64,000 bases of DNA from an uncultured Lachnospiraceae bacterium (GCA_910584915.1 CAJUDM010000001.1:305592-369591), one strand, 5' to 3'; numbered from the stretch's first letter, positions 1 to 9,454 are shown. Notes: generated by a model from the sequence alone, not told the origin. Numbers and translations are program-made.

Positions 1-366
1 ATAATCCACATAGAAGCAGGCGGCTGGCATATCCTGCGCCATACTCTTAGCTTCCGGCAGATCGAGATGTTCCGAGTGCATGATCACCGGTTTTCCGTTA
101 TGCATAACCGGCGCAAAAGGGATTGCTTCAATATAGTCATGCGTAAGATATTTTGTCATAGCCGTATCACAGCCTTTATAAACCGGAATTTTCACTCCCA
201 TAGCATCCAGCAATCTTAACGTGTTATCCGTTGTAAAATCAACACACTGATTTCCCCACGTGGTACAGATCGCTTCCACTTCGATATCAGGTGACAGGAC
301 CGCCGCCATAATGGCAATGGCATCATCCGAACCGGTATCTACATCAAGTATAATTTTCGTTGCCAT
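1..366 (-). CDS. Inosine-uridine nucleoside hydrolase, 3' part beyond window edge
   Basis: Only the first 122 codons are present; the gene runs off the left edge. The N-terminus carries the nucleoside hydrolase signature DVDTGSDDA, whose aspartates bind the catalytic calcium. The family hydrolyses the N-glycosidic bond of ribonucleosides to base and ribose. The start at 366 follows a strong AAAGGAGG site that lies inside the end of the upstream gene, three bases away. It is clearly paralogous to the neighbouring hydrolase at 370-1353 (same signature, same EAIC and GN motifs), so the pair looks like a tandem duplication. It is the last visible gene of the nucleoside transport operon. Confidence 0.9.
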   Translation of the reverse strand, partial: MATKIILDVDTGSDDAIAIMAAVLSPDIEVEAICTTWGNQCVDFTTDNTLRLLDAMGVKIPVYKGCDTAMTKYLTHDYIEAIPFAPVMHNGKPVIMHSEHLDLPEAKSMAQDMPAACFYVDY

Positions 367-369
367 TTT

Positions 370-1353
370 TTACCTCCTTTTTAAATCCCTTGCAAACAGG
401 TCACAAAGAATATCCGCAAATTTAAACCGATCGCCGTCAAATGCAAAATAACAGTTTTTATCTTCCGTATAGTAACGGCAGTCGACGATCGTCTGTCCCT
501 CGCTGTAATCCCGGAAACCGATATCGACATGGGCGTGTCGGACATCCTTCAGCACCGTCGGATCGATCAGATACGCAATGCAGAGTGCGTCATGTACCGC
601 CGCCGCATTCGGAACATCCAGAGGCTGCGCGGCATTGTGTACAAAAATCCGCTGCTCACAGAGCTCGGCGGCAAAATTGCCGGAAACCGTACCGATCTCT
701 CTGAAACGTTTGCAGTCATCCAGCGTAATGCAGGCGGCATGCGTCGCATCAAGCGGAACGATCGTCACTTTTGCCCCACAGTGGATGACCCGCTGTGCCG
801 CTTCCGGATCCTGCCAGATATTAAATTCCGCGGCCGGCGTTGTATTGGTAATATGACAGCCGCCGCCCATAATAACGATTTCTTCAATCTTATCCACGAT
901 CGTCTCATCCACGAGCAGCGCCGCCGCCACATTGGTGAGCGGGCCTACCGCCACGATCGTAACCGGCTCACTGGCCTCCCTCAAATATTTTACGTAGAAT
1001 TCCACTGCCCTCATTTCCTGTTCTTTTATGGATGCCGCAGGGATATTCAGATAGTCTTCATGGATCATGACAACTTTATCACCGTCTTTTGCCTTACATT
1101 CCCTTCTGTCAGGTACAATATGGTCGGAAGAAAGCCATTTTGCAAAAGGCGTCCTGCATCCCCTGTACACGGGGATATCCGCTCCCATCAGTTCTACAAC
1201 CCGCAGCGTGTTTTCTGTTGTCTTATCCAGATCTTTATTTCCGACTACGGAACAGATCGCTTCCAGTTGAATATCCGGAGAAAGGATCGCTGCCATAATG
1301 GCAACGGCATCATCCGAACCGGTATCCACATCAAGTATAATTTTTTTTGTCAT
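370..1353 (-). CDS. Inosine-uridine preferring nucleoside hydrolase
   Basis: This 327-residue protein has the normal length for the IunH/RihB family. It starts with the metal-binding signature DVDTGSDDA near residue 9, and contains the central segment VGPLTNVA and the motif MGGG followed by AEFNIWQDPEAA, the usual substrate-binding region. It should cleave imported nucleosides to ribose and base in the cytoplasm. It starts 17 bases after the permease gene behind AAAAGGAGTG. It belongs to the operon reading from 7210 down to position 1. The exact nucleoside preference cannot be read from the sequence. Confidence 0.93.
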   Translation of the reverse strand: MTKKIILDVDTGSDDAVAIMAAILSPDIQLEAICSVVGNKDLDKTTENTLRVVELMGADIPVYRGCRTPFAKWLSSDHIVPDRRECKAKDGDKVVMIHEDYLNIPAASIKEQEMRAVEFYVKYLREASEPVTIVAVGPLTNVAAALLVDETIVDKIEEIVIMGGGCHITNTTPAAEFNIWQDPEAAQRVIHCGAKVTIVPLDATHAACITLDDCKRFREIGTVSGNFAAELCEQRIFVHNAAQPLDVPNAAAVHDALCIAYLIDPTVLKDVRHAHVDIGFRDYSEGQTIVDCRYYTEDKNCYFAFDGDRFKFADILCDLFARDLKRR

Positions 1354-1370
1354 ATTGAATCACTCCTTTT

Positions 1371-2324
1371 TTATCTCGCATCTACTTCAAACGGCTGTCC
1401 CGCCGCCTTGGGTTCTTTTGCGCCGCCTTTGGCAATACCGATGATGACCAATGTCATAACATACGGCAGCATCTTGTAAAAATTGGAGGGTATTCCCAGC
1501 TGGTTTAAAAACTCTATCGCGGAGTATGTGGATGCCAGAGTCATTGCCACACTGAACAGCAGGGCGGAACCCAGAATTTTAATGGGATCCCATTCTCCGA
1601 AAATCATAACCGCCAATGCCAGAAACCCATACCCCGCCACTGTCCCGTTAAAACTGATAGAGTTGGGAATGACATATGCCAGGCCTGCCAGCCCGCACAG
1701 GGCACCCGATATCAACACTGCAATCCAGCGCATTCTGGGAACGTTGATCCCCACAGACGCGGATGCGGAAGGATTCTCCCCGCAGGACCGGAGCCTTAAG
1801 CCAAACCTCGTCTTATATAAAACCACCGTCGTGACAATAAAGAGAACGCCTGCAATGTAGGTCGTAATATAGACTTTCTGAAAGAAGATGTCGCCGATGA
1901 TCGGTATTTTTCCTAATACCGGCACTTCCGAGATCAGAAATGTATTATTGAAGTTCATAACAGATTCTCCGGTTATCAATCTCGCCGCAAACACCGCGAA
2001 AGCGGGTGCAAAATTGGCTATCGCAACACCGGAGATGATCTGGTTTGCCTTCAGGTTGATGGATGCAAACGCGTGAAATACGGAAATGATGACGCCGGCA
2101 GCCACAGAGATCAAAATCGCTATCATCAACTGCCCCTGCCCGCTGATCACCAGACCGGTGCCTCTGATAAAATAAACGCTGAAAAAAGCGCCCATGATCA
2201 TCATACCATCCAGGCCTATATTATTCACACCGCTGCGAACAGAGATCATACAGCCCAGCGCCGCCAGCAAAAGCGGTACCGCAAAGTTAAACATATGTCT
2301 CAGTAAAAAAAATACCATATCCAT
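1371..2324 (-). CDS. Nucleoside ABC transporter permease (NupQ/YufQ type)
   Basis: This 317-residue, very hydrophobic protein has about eight to ten membrane segments and the motif GENPSASASVGINVPRMRW in a cytoplasmic loop, typical of the BPD_transp_2 permeases that pair with BMP lipoproteins (YufQ and TmpD-like). It forms the heterodimeric channel with the permease directly upstream; the stop codon of that gene (TAG) touches this ATG. The Shine-Dalgarno AAGGAGG lies within the end of the previous gene, so translation is probably coupled. The neighbours (BMP protein, double ATPase, hydrolases) point to nucleosides as substrate. Confidence 0.9.
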   Translation of the reverse strand: MDMVFFLLRHMFNFAVPLLLAALGCMISVRSGVNNIGLDGMMIMGAFFSVYFIRGTGLVISGQGQLMIAILISVAAGVIISVFHAFASINLKANQIISGVAIANFAPAFAVFAARLITGESVMNFNNTFLISEVPVLGKIPIIGDIFFQKVYITTYIAGVLFIVTTVVLYKTRFGLRLRSCGENPSASASVGINVPRMRWIAVLISGALCGLAGLAYVIPNSISFNGTVAGYGFLALAVMIFGEWDPIKILGSALLFSVAMTLASTYSAIEFLNQLGIPSNFYKMLPYVMTLVIIGIAKGGAKEPKAAGQPFEVDAR

Positions 2325-3419
2325 CTACTTTTCCTCCTTCTGCTGTTCGCTCTTTTTGAAATACCACTTTTGAATGATCTGCGTAAAGATCAGTGAGAAC
2401 GCGCTGAAATAGATAATGACCGCCGTGATAGTCTCAACCGTTTCCGTCGGGAAGCCCGCACTCTGCACCATTGTTCCGCCCACCGTCAGCCATGACAACA
2501 AAAACGCCGCGCAGAAAACTCCTATCGGATTATTCAGTGCCAGAAGGGCGATCGGAATTCCGTAGCTTGTCTCCACGATCGCTATCTCGGACACAAGGAA
2601 ATTTTTAGTCTGGGAGGAAAGGAAAAGCATGCCTCCGCCTACGCCCGCGATAAAACCGGCGATCAGCATCACCAGGATGATATTCCTTTTCTCATTGATC
2701 CCGGCATAATATGCGGCGCTTTTATTAAAGCCGCTTGCCCGTAATTCATAGCCGAACCCTGTCCTGTAGAGCAAAATATAAATGACAATACAGAACAGCA
2801 GGGCGATAAAGACAGCGCTGCTCGCGCTGGAACCGGGAAAAAGCTTATCCATCCCCATTCTCGGAAGCAGAGAAGTCGATTTTACATATTTAGATGCCAC
2901 CAGCGTCGGATCGTAAAAGTAAGTCTGTATCACCCAGTTGCTGAAATAGATGCTGATATAGTTCATCATAATGCAGGCGATCACCTCATTACAGTTTAAA
3001 AAAGCTTTCATAAGCCCGGGGATCATTCCCCAGATAACTCCAGCAAGGCCTGCAAGGACAATAGCGACGATCCAACGGATCGGATCCGGAATGCCGAGCG
3101 CCATACCGCCGATCAAAACCGCGACCATACCGCCCACCGTAAACTGTCCCGCAACGCCGATATTGAATACGCCTGTCTGAAATGAAAAGGCGACGGAAAG
3201 CCCGCACATGGCATAGGGCGCAATATAATGAAATACCTGCCCCATACTTTTTAAACCATTGGAAAAGCCGCCCTTCAAAAGCATTTCAAAAGCTGTAAAC
3301 GCCGTCTCAGGATTAAAGATCAACATGATGATCAATCCTACCACCAGGCCGCTGATAATTGACATAACAGACGCAAGTACGCCAAAAACAGGGCTGTTTT
3401 CTGAAAGTCTCTTTTTCAT
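2325..3419 (-). CDS. Nucleoside ABC transporter permease (NupP/YufP type)
   Basis: This 364-residue membrane protein belongs to the BPD_transp_2 family; the segment GVFNIGVAGQFTVGG is characteristic of the YufP/NupP subunit. It pairs with the shorter permease at 1371-2324. Its ATG overlaps the stop of the ATPase gene by four bases (ATGA), a sign of translational coupling. The C-terminus ends in a charged tail after the last membrane helix. Role: one half of the transmembrane pore for nucleoside import. Confidence 0.9.
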   Translation of the reverse strand: MKKRLSENSPVFGVLASVMSIISGLVVGLIIMLIFNPETAFTAFEMLLKGGFSNGLKSMGQVFHYIAPYAMCGLSVAFSFQTGVFNIGVAGQFTVGGMVAVLIGGMALGIPDPIRWIVAIVLAGLAGVIWGMIPGLMKAFLNCNEVIACIMMNYISIYFSNWVIQTYFYDPTLVASKYVKSTSLLPRMGMDKLFPGSSASSAVFIALLFCIVIYILLYRTGFGYELRASGFNKSAAYYAGINEKRNIILVMLIAGFIAGVGGGMLFLSSQTKNFLVSEIAIVETSYGIPIALLALNNPIGVFCAAFLLSWLTVGGTMVQSAGFPTETVETITAVIIYFSAFSLIFTQIIQKWYFKKSEQQKEEK

Positions 3420-4939
3420 ACCGCTTCCTCCCTCTCTGCGCCGGACATATAAAGTCCCAGTTTCTGGACTGTCACATCCTCCGGACGCACATTAGCCATA
3501 ATCTCCCCGTCATGCAGGACAAGTATCCTGTCGCTCACTTCCATAACCTCATCCAGTTCCAGCGAAACCAGAAGGACCGCTTTCCCTTCATCCCGCTCTT
3601 TTACCAGCTGTTTATGCACAAACTCAATAGCGCCTACATCCAGCCCTCTCGTCGGCTGTACCGCGATCAGCAGATTATGATCTCTGATAATCTCTCTTGC
3701 CAGTATTACTTTCTGCTGGTTTCCGCCCGACATATTCCGCACGATATTCGTCGATCCTTTCGCGCTGCGCACATCAAAGTCTTCGATCGCCTTATCGGAG
3801 AATCTGGCAATATCGTTAAATTTCAGGAAACCTTTATTTATAAAAGCATCCTCAAAATAAGTCTGAAGTATCATATTCTGAGAGATATTAAAATCGAGTA
3901 CCAGGCCATGTTTATGCCGGTCTTCCGGAATATGAGAAATCCCGTGGGTATTGCGGTAGCGGATACTTTTTCCCGCCACAGACTCTCCATTTAAAATAAT
4001 GTCCCCTTTGGATGGCAGCATTCCCGCAAGTGCAAATACCAGTTCCTGCTGTCCGTTGTTGTCAATTCCTGCAATACAGACGATCTCCCCCGCCCGGACA
4101 TCGAAAGATACATTTTTTACTTTCTCCTTTTTGCCCGCCTGAGGTACCACTGTCAGATTTTTCACGGAAAGAACAACTTCTTTAGGCGTCGCCGCATTTT
4201 TCTCCACATGGAGAGATATACTCCTTCCCACCATCATTTCAGAAAGTTCTTCCACAGTCACACTGTCCGTATCTACAGTCCCTATATACTTTCCTTTTCT
4301 CAGGACGCTGCACCGGTCTGACACTTCCTTGATCTCATTCAACTTATGGGAGATGAACAGAATAGACTTACCTTCCGCCGCCAGCCTGCGGATAATTTTG
4401 ATCAGTTCTTCAATTTCCTGAGGCGTCAGCACGGCAGTGGGCTCATCGAATATCAATACGTCGTTCTCCCTGTACAGCATCTTCAGAATTTCCACCCGCT
4501 GCTGCATCCCGACAGTCATATTGTCTATCTTTTCATCGATATCCACCATAAGCCCGTACTTTTCGCTCAATCCGATAATCTTTTCCCGTGCCTCATTCAT
4601 CTTTAAAAATCCGTTCTGTACGGTTTCAACACCAAGAATGATATTTTCCAGTGCGGAAAAGACACCTACCAGTTTGAAATGCTGGTGCACCATTCCGATC
4701 CCCAGATCATTTGCCGTATTCGGCGAAGACATTTTTACTTCTTTTCCTTTTACAATGATCTTACCGCTGGTGGGCTGATACAAACCGAATAATATACTCA
4801 TCAAAGTAGACTTTCCGGCGCCGTTCTCACCTAAAAGGGCATGGATCTCGCCCCTTCTCAATTCAAGCGTAATATTGTCATTTGCAATGATCCCCGGAAA
4901 AATTTTTGTTATATTACGCATTTCAATTATATTTTCCAT
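3416..4939 (-). CDS. Nucleoside ABC transporter ATP-binding protein, two ABC domains (NupO/YufO type)
   Basis: This 507-residue protein has two fused ABC domains. The first has Walker A GENGAGKST (about residue 37), the signature VGMQQRVEILK and Walker B LIFDEPTAVLT. The second has a degenerate Walker A (IDNNGQQ) but an intact SGGNQQKVILAREI signature and QPTRGLDVGA, the pattern of the ribose/nucleoside class where the second site is weak. It energises the two permeases encoded next. It is separated from the binding-protein gene by a terminator-like hairpin, which would lower its expression relative to the lipoprotein. Confidence 0.93.
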   Translation of the reverse strand: MENIIEMRNITKIFPGIIANDNITLELRRGEIHALLGENGAGKSTLMSILFGLYQPTSGKIIVKGKEVKMSSPNTANDLGIGMVHQHFKLVGVFSALENIILGVETVQNGFLKMNEAREKIIGLSEKYGLMVDIDEKIDNMTVGMQQRVEILKMLYRENDVLIFDEPTAVLTPQEIEELIKIIRRLAAEGKSILFISHKLNEIKEVSDRCSVLRKGKYIGTVDTDSVTVEELSEMMVGRSISLHVEKNAATPKEVVLSVKNLTVVPQAGKKEKVKNVSFDVRAGEIVCIAGIDNNGQQELVFALAGMLPSKGDIILNGESVAGKSIRYRNTHGISHIPEDRHKHGLVLDFNISQNMILQTYFEDAFINKGFLKFNDIARFSDKAIEDFDVRSAKGSTNIVRNMSGGNQQKVILAREIIRDHNLLIAVQPTRGLDVGAIEFVHKQLVKERDEGKAVLLVSLELDEVMEVSDRILVLHDGEIMANVRPEDVTVQKLGLYMSGAEREEAV

Positions 4940-4964
4940 AAAATTACCTGTATCCTTCTTAATA

Positions 4965-4996
4965 AAAAGCGGCCAATCATCAGATCAGCCGCTTTT
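4965..4996 (-). terminator. Attenuating hairpin between BMP lipoprotein and ATPase genes
   Basis: A 9-bp inverted repeat (AAAAGCGGC with GCCGCTTTT) with a 14-base loop is followed on the minus strand by TTTTTATT. It lies in the 109-base gap between the lipoprotein and ATPase genes. Such partial terminators give extra binding protein relative to the membrane components. Confidence 0.65.
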
Positions 4997-5048
4997 ACAT
5001 AATCGTGCCTGTCGGCTCTCAGTCACTTTGCACCATTAAATATGGTTC

Positions 5049-6221
5049 CTATTTAATGAAGTCAAGTGTGATCGCGTTTACCGGGATCTGAGTGGGATCT
5101 TCATACGCCGAATCATCCGGGATGCTGTCCGCAATACCGTTCTCATTATTTGCCACTCTTTCAAACAGGCTGTCATATTCTTCCTGCGTGAAATTCTGGA
5201 ATCTCGCGCCGTCCATGGCAAGTCCGCATGCCTGTTCCGCACTTCCCAGTTCTACTGTTTTACCAGTCTCCATTGTTCCGTCTTTCCATGCTGCCAGCCC
5301 ATTATATGTTGTATTCTCGGTATCTTTCAGTGCGCTTGTAACGATTCTCTCGGATATTTCATTCTGGTTTGCATCACATCCCATTGCAACCACATCCCCG
5401 TTCTCTTCCGCCGCCGCAAAGATGGAATTATTCATAACACCTGCTACGGCAAAGATCACCTCCGTGCCGGACTGATACCACGCTGCCGCTTTTGCCTGAT
5501 TCTCCGGACTTGCCTCAAAGTTGCCCGCATAGGTATATTTCACAGTCACATCATCAAGTCCCATTTCCTCCGCGGCAACATCGGCTCCTTTCACAAAACC
5601 ATACATATACTGGATAACACCCGGAACCGCCATTCCGCCGATCGTTCCCAGAGAGCGATATCCCTCCTTCACCGCCGCATAACCTGCGAAGAAACCGGAC
5701 TGCTCCGCTTTATAAGTCACAACCTGCACATTGTCTTCAATAAAGACTTCTCCGTCTATCGTCTGGGGCGCCGCCTCAATGGATAAAAATTTCACATCCG
5801 GATATGCCCGGCTCATCTCCAGAAGAGATACTTTAAACTGATCCGCGGCTACTACGATAAACTCCGCTCCGCCGGCTACCGCCGCATCGCAGATGGAAAC
5901 CTGAGCTTCAACAGTATCCTCTGTGGGCTGAAAATAAGTACAGGTATATTCCGGATTCTCATCACAGAACCGGTTCATACCGACCCAGCATGCCGTATTA
6001 AATGCTTTATCATCCAAAGAGCTGACTGATGATATCAATAAAGCAATCTGATTTTTCCCGTCAGAACTTTCCTCCCCTGAATTTTCCGTTTCTGCTGTTT
6101 CTGCGGAACTCCCCTCTTCTCCTTCGGAAGCAGCGGGAGTTTCCGAGACTGAACCGGAACCACATGCCGCAAGGCTTAAAACCATTCCCAAAACCAAAAT
6201 CAATGATAATATCTTTTTCAT
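5049..6221 (-). CDS. BMP-family nucleoside-binding lipoprotein
   Basis: The 390-residue protein starts with a lipoprotein signal peptide ending in the lipobox LAAC (Cys about residue 19), followed by an acidic, Ser/Glu-rich linker. The mature part has the basic membrane protein fold; SSLDDKAFN, TEDTVEAQVSICDAAVAGG and FAGYAA are typical of PnrA/TmpC-like nucleoside receptors. The start at 6221 is chosen over an ATG 45 bases upstream because it directly precedes the signal peptide and follows AGAAGGGA. It is the extracellular receptor of the ABC transporter encoded downstream. Confidence 0.92.
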   Translation of the reverse strand: MKKILSLILVLGMVLSLAACGSGSVSETPAASEGEEGSSAETAETENSGEESSDGKNQIALLISSVSSLDDKAFNTACWVGMNRFCDENPEYTCTYFQPTEDTVEAQVSICDAAVAGGAEFIVVAADQFKVSLLEMSRAYPDVKFLSIEAAPQTIDGEVFIEDNVQVVTYKAEQSGFFAGYAAVKEGYRSLGTIGGMAVPGVIQYMYGFVKGADVAAEEMGLDDVTVKYTYAGNFEASPENQAKAAAWYQSGTEVIFAVAGVMNNSIFAAAEENGDVVAMGCDANQNEISERIVTSALKDTENTTYNGLAAWKDGTMETGKTVELGSAEQACGLAMDGARFQNFTQEEYDSLFERVANNENGIADSIPDDSAYEDPTQIPVNAITLDFIK

Positions 6222-6262
6222 TTTATATTCCCTTCTCTTTCTTTGCCGTTTTTCCCGGGTCA

Positions 6263-7210
6263 TCAAATACTATCGTACCTTCTTAAATTGTCTTCTACGA
6301 TATCCCAGAATTTTTCCACATCAAGTTTCACCGCCACTTTACTGTTTATCTCTTTGTCCTTCATGAGATTAAAGAAATCGCAGTTGGTGCGCCCATGGCT
6401 CGGTCCGCCGGTAATATCGATCTCAGAATACATATCCTTCGTCTCAATACAGGAAGGATCGATCAGATATGCTATCGTAGTGGGATCATGCAGCGGGCCG
6501 CCCTCCCAGCCAAAGGTTCTCTTCTGTGTCATACAGAAAAATCTCATCAAATCGACAAACAGTTTTCCTGCCCTGGTCTTTACTTTCTCCATCCGCTCCA
6601 CGATTTCCGGATAGCAGAGCGCCTGCCTTGTCAGATCAAGCCCCATCATAACCACCCTGCGGCCGCAGCCAAATACCACATGCGCCGCTTCAGCATCCGC
6701 ATAAATATTAAATTCGGCGGCGGGAGTCACATTTCCATGCTGATAAGCTCCTCCCATCAGAACGATCTCCTCGATATTCTCGAGAATCTTTGGCTCTTTT
6801 TTTATCGCCATGGCAACATTGCTCAAAGGTCCTGTCGGTACCAAAGTTACAGGGGTATCCGCATTCAGCACGGTCTCTATAATGAAATCAACCGCATGTC
6901 TGGAATCTAACTGCTTTGTCAGCGGATCGAATACGGGGCCGTCCAGACCGCTGTCCCCGTGTACCCGCTCTTCTACCGGCGGCGATTTCCGCACGATCGC
7001 TTCCCCAAGTCCCCGGCAGACAGGAACGTCAATCCCCAGATACTGACAGACATTCAAAGCGTTTTTTGTCACTTTTTCAAGCGTCTGGTTTCCGCGTACA
7101 GTCGTAATTCCAAGAAGCTCGATCTTCGGATTGCGGGCCGCAAGCATGATCGCTACCGCATCATCATGCCCCGGATCGCAATCAATAATAATTTTTCTCT
7201 TATCACTCAT
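6263..7210 (-). CDS. Nucleoside hydrolase (first gene of operon)
   Basis: The 315-residue protein has the metal-binding motif DCDPGHDDA at its N-terminus, VPTGPLSNVA in the middle and MGGAYQHGNVTPAAEFNIYADAEAA, all typical of inosine-uridine nucleoside hydrolases. The histidine in DCDPGHDD separates it from the two paralogues downstream, which have DTGSDD, so it may differ in substrate. It starts after AAAGGAC. As the first gene after the operator and promoter it defines the operon start. Confidence 0.93.
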   Translation of the reverse strand: MSDKRKIIIDCDPGHDDAVAIMLAARNPKIELLGITTVRGNQTLEKVTKNALNVCQYLGIDVPVCRGLGEAIVRKSPPVEERVHGDSGLDGPVFDPLTKQLDSRHAVDFIIETVLNADTPVTLVPTGPLSNVAMAIKKEPKILENIEEIVLMGGAYQHGNVTPAAEFNIYADAEAAHVVFGCGRRVVMMGLDLTRQALCYPEIVERMEKVKTRAGKLFVDLMRFFCMTQKRTFGWEGGPLHDPTTIAYLIDPSCIETKDMYSEIDITGGPSHGRTNCDFFNLMKDKEINSKVAVKLDVEKFWDIVEDNLRRYDSI

Positions 7211-7260
7211 AATTTATGTCCTTTCCGGTTGTTTAAAATGTTCTATCTTTCGGCCGTAAA

Positions 7261-7276
7261 GATAAATCGTTTTATC
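7261..7276. promoter_or_regulatory. LacI-type operator 1 of the nucleoside regulon
   Basis: GATAAATCGTTTTATC is a 16-bp palindrome (14 of 16 positions symmetric) with the central CG typical of LacI-family operators. It lies just downstream of the operon promoter and between the operon and the divergent lacI-type gene. Two close copies occur at 9455-9470 and 9553-9568. Confidence 0.6.
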
Positions 7277-7289
7277 CAATTCCAAGGAC

Positions 7290-7319
7290 AGGATACCATA
7301 TGATAAAACCTTTTGTCAA
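7290..7319 (-). promoter_or_regulatory. Sigma-A promoter of the nucleoside operon
   Basis: On the minus strand a perfect -35 TTGACA (7314-7319) is followed after 18 bases by TATCCT (7290-7295). The predicted transcription start lies a few bases upstream of the operator at 7261-7276, so a bound repressor would block the polymerase. A weaker operator-like half palindrome (7302-7317) overlaps the -35 box. Confidence 0.65.
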
Positions 7320-7410
7320 CTCTATTTTGCTTTTTTTGCTATTGTACATAAATATTTTACTCATTTTTTGTGCAATTTTACAACTCTCGTAAGATTTGTT
7401 CAATATGTAG

Positions 7411-7439
7411 TTGCAGTTTCCCCTTAAATATGATACTCT
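7411..7439 (+). promoter_or_regulatory. Candidate promoter of the LacI-type repressor
   Basis: TTGCAG (7411-7416), 17 bases, TACTCT (7434-7439), 65 bases before the repressor start. The match is moderate. Confidence 0.35.
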
Positions 7440-7504
7440 TTGATAAACATTTACCAATTTTTAGTCCCTACAATATTTTGATTCTTCTGAAAAGGAATTT
7501 TGAC

Positions 7505-8527
7505 ATGAAAGTTACGATCACAGATATCGCACAGGCGGCAGGACTTTCCCCTGCCACCGTATCCCTCGTTTTAAACAACCGCCCTTCCCGCATTTCGGAA
7601 AGCACCAAAAATAAGATAAAGGCTCTTGCACAGGAAATGGGATACCGGCCAAGTTTCGCCGCCGTCAACCTTCGGACCCGCCGCAGCTATACTCTTGGGC
7701 TTATCATCCCGGACATCAGAAATGATTATTATGCTACTTACGCCAAAGGCCTGGAAGATTTTTGTCAGGAAATGAACTGGAGTATGATCTTATGTACTAC
7801 CAATCAAAACCCTCTGCGTGAAAAACAGTATATTGAGGCCCTTTATGCCAAAAATATAGACGGAATCGCGCTTATTACCACGCCCTCATCTGCTGATGAT
7901 TCGATCTATGCCTCTAACAGAGAATTACTTCTTTCCACGAAAGTTCCGGTTGTACAGACAGATCTGACCAATTATGAGGAACCGATCAACGCAGTGGTCT
8001 GCGACCACGAAAAAGGCGGTTATATAGCGACCCACCATCTGCTTTCACTTGGGCATCGAAAAATTGCATTTATTACCGGACCTTCCGGTTTGGAAGCTGC
8101 CCAAAGCCGGCTGGAGGGCTGTAAAAGAGCTTTTAAAAATTACAATCTGGAATGGGATGACAGCCTTATTTATGAGGGAGATTATACTTACGAATCTGGG
8201 TTGGATGGAATTGACTATCTGTGTGACAAAGAATTCACAGCCGTCTTTGCTTTAAATGATCTGATGGCGTATGGCGTATACAACGGTCTTTCCAAATATA
8301 ATTTATCCGTGCCGGAAGATATATCCGTTATCGGGTACGACGACCATTTTTTGTCTGCCATCTTGACGGTTCCTCTCACTACAGTACGCCAGCCCGTCTA
8401 TGAAATGGGAAAAGAAGCGGCTAGGATCCTGATCCATGCCGCTGAACATCCGGATGCCAAACCTGTTATCACGACGTTTGAATTAAAACTGATCCTCAGG
8501 AAAAGCACCCGGAAGATAGATGGATAA
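7505..8527 (+). CDS. LacI-family transcriptional regulator of the nucleoside regulon
   Basis: The 340-residue protein begins with the LacI helix-turn-helix (ITDIAQAAGLSPATVSLVLNN) followed by a hinge helix and a periplasmic-binding-protein-like sensor domain (LGLIIPDIRNDYYA, ALNDLMAYGVYNGL, VIGYDDH). The start at 7505 is preferred to an upstream in-frame ATG because the HTH begins directly there and AAAAGGA precedes it. It is divergent from the nucleoside operon and convergent with the transporter gene at 8536-9402. The shared operator motif in front of both targets suggests it controls both, probably with a nucleoside or ribose derivative as inducer (inference). Confidence 0.9.
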   Translation: MKVTITDIAQAAGLSPATVSLVLNNRPSRISESTKNKIKALAQEMGYRPSFAAVNLRTRRSYTLGLIIPDIRNDYYATYAKGLEDFCQEMNWSMILCTTNQNPLREKQYIEALYAKNIDGIALITTPSSADDSIYASNRELLLSTKVPVVQTDLTNYEEPINAVVCDHEKGGYIATHHLLSLGHRKIAFITGPSGLEAAQSRLEGCKRAFKNYNLEWDDSLIYEGDYTYESGLDGIDYLCDKEFTAVFALNDLMAYGVYNGLSKYNLSVPEDISVIGYDDHFLSAILTVPLTTVRQPVYEMGKEAARILIHAAEHPDAKPVITTFELKLILRKSTRKIDG

Positions 8528-8535
8528 ACATCTTC

Positions 8536-9402
8536 TCACAGATTGATAAGAATAAGGCTGAGCACTGCCAGGACTAACGCCGCCGTAATATGGCAATTGC
8601 CCTTTTCCCTAAAGCAAAACCGTCCCGCCAGCGCCACGACCAGCAGATTTCCGGCTGCAGATACCGGCATCACAATGGCGACACTCAAAAAATCCAGGCT
8701 CTTGAGTTGAAAGAAAGTACCGACCGCATTTGATATACCGATCACGCTGCCCAGCAAGATGTCTGTGGCAAGAGCGCTGTGCCGCCCCTTATCTCCTCTG
8801 CACAATAAGACTACGCTGCTGATAAGCGTCACCAAAAACACGATCGACAGAAAAAGCGGTTTATACTCTGCAGGAAAATACCTGCCATACACCGCATTAA
8901 AAAAGAATACCAGCCCGCTCCCTATGAACAGGACCGGGAACAGCTTCCGGTCGCCTGCCACATTTCCATCCTGAGTTCCGCGCATCATCTCCGCCATGGA
9001 AACCAGTAGCACCAGAATACCTATTGCCTGGAGGATTCCCGGAAAATCCTTCCACAGCACCGCAGAAAGAATAATACAGATCAAAAAGCCCGCCCGGCTG
9101 AAAAAGGTTGTGCTTCCCAGCCCGTTTTTATCCGTACTCACTTCCGTACACCACAGATTCTGGATCATGGCAAGTCCCAATGCCACCGCCAAACACGCCA
9201 TCTTCCAGAAATCGCCGTTTCCGAAGCCCTCAAAGATATTTTTATCTCTCAGATTCAGGACTGCCACAGCGATCGTCAGCGTCGTTGCCATGACATAATT
9301 TATAAATATTACTCTCTTCATATCAGCCTGATAAATGCTGACCAGCTTAAACCCGATCGACAGCATGCAGAAACCCGCCAGTGAGATCATTAAGTAAACC
9401 AT
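8536..9402 (-). CDS. DMT-superfamily (EamA-like) transporter
   Basis: The 288-residue protein has about ten hydrophobic segments in two similar halves, as in drug/metabolite transporters. It ends nine bases from the end of the convergent regulator gene. Its start follows AAAGGA. Two copies of the operator found before the nucleoside operon lie 53 and 151 bases upstream, so it probably carries nucleosides, bases or a breakdown product (inference). No substrate-specific motif was recognised. Confidence 0.75.
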   Translation of the reverse strand: MVYLMISLAGFCMLSIGFKLVSIYQADMKRVIFINYVMATTLTIAVAVLNLRDKNIFEGFGNGDFWKMACLAVALGLAMIQNLWCTEVSTDKNGLGSTTFFSRAGFLICIILSAVLWKDFPGILQAIGILVLLVSMAEMMRGTQDGNVAGDRKLFPVLFIGSGLVFFFNAVYGRYFPAEYKPLFLSIVFLVTLISSVVLLCRGDKGRHSALATDILLGSVIGISNAVGTFFQLKSLDFLSVAIVMPVSAAGNLLVVALAGRFCFREKGNCHITAALVLAVLSLILINL

Positions 9403-9454
9403 AGTCTTTGTCCTTTTTCATGTAAATTTTTTCAAATAATTTTCTGAATAATCC

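Noticed and set aside
529..1479. Long open reading frame on the plus strand over the nucleoside hydrolase gene
   Set aside because: It is antisense to a clear gene, has no family motif and no good ribosome binding site; it is a shadow of the minus-strand gene.
7211..7504. Purine riboswitch in front of the nucleoside operon
   Set aside because: The leader is short and lacks the three-way junction conserved bases; the operator explains the control better.
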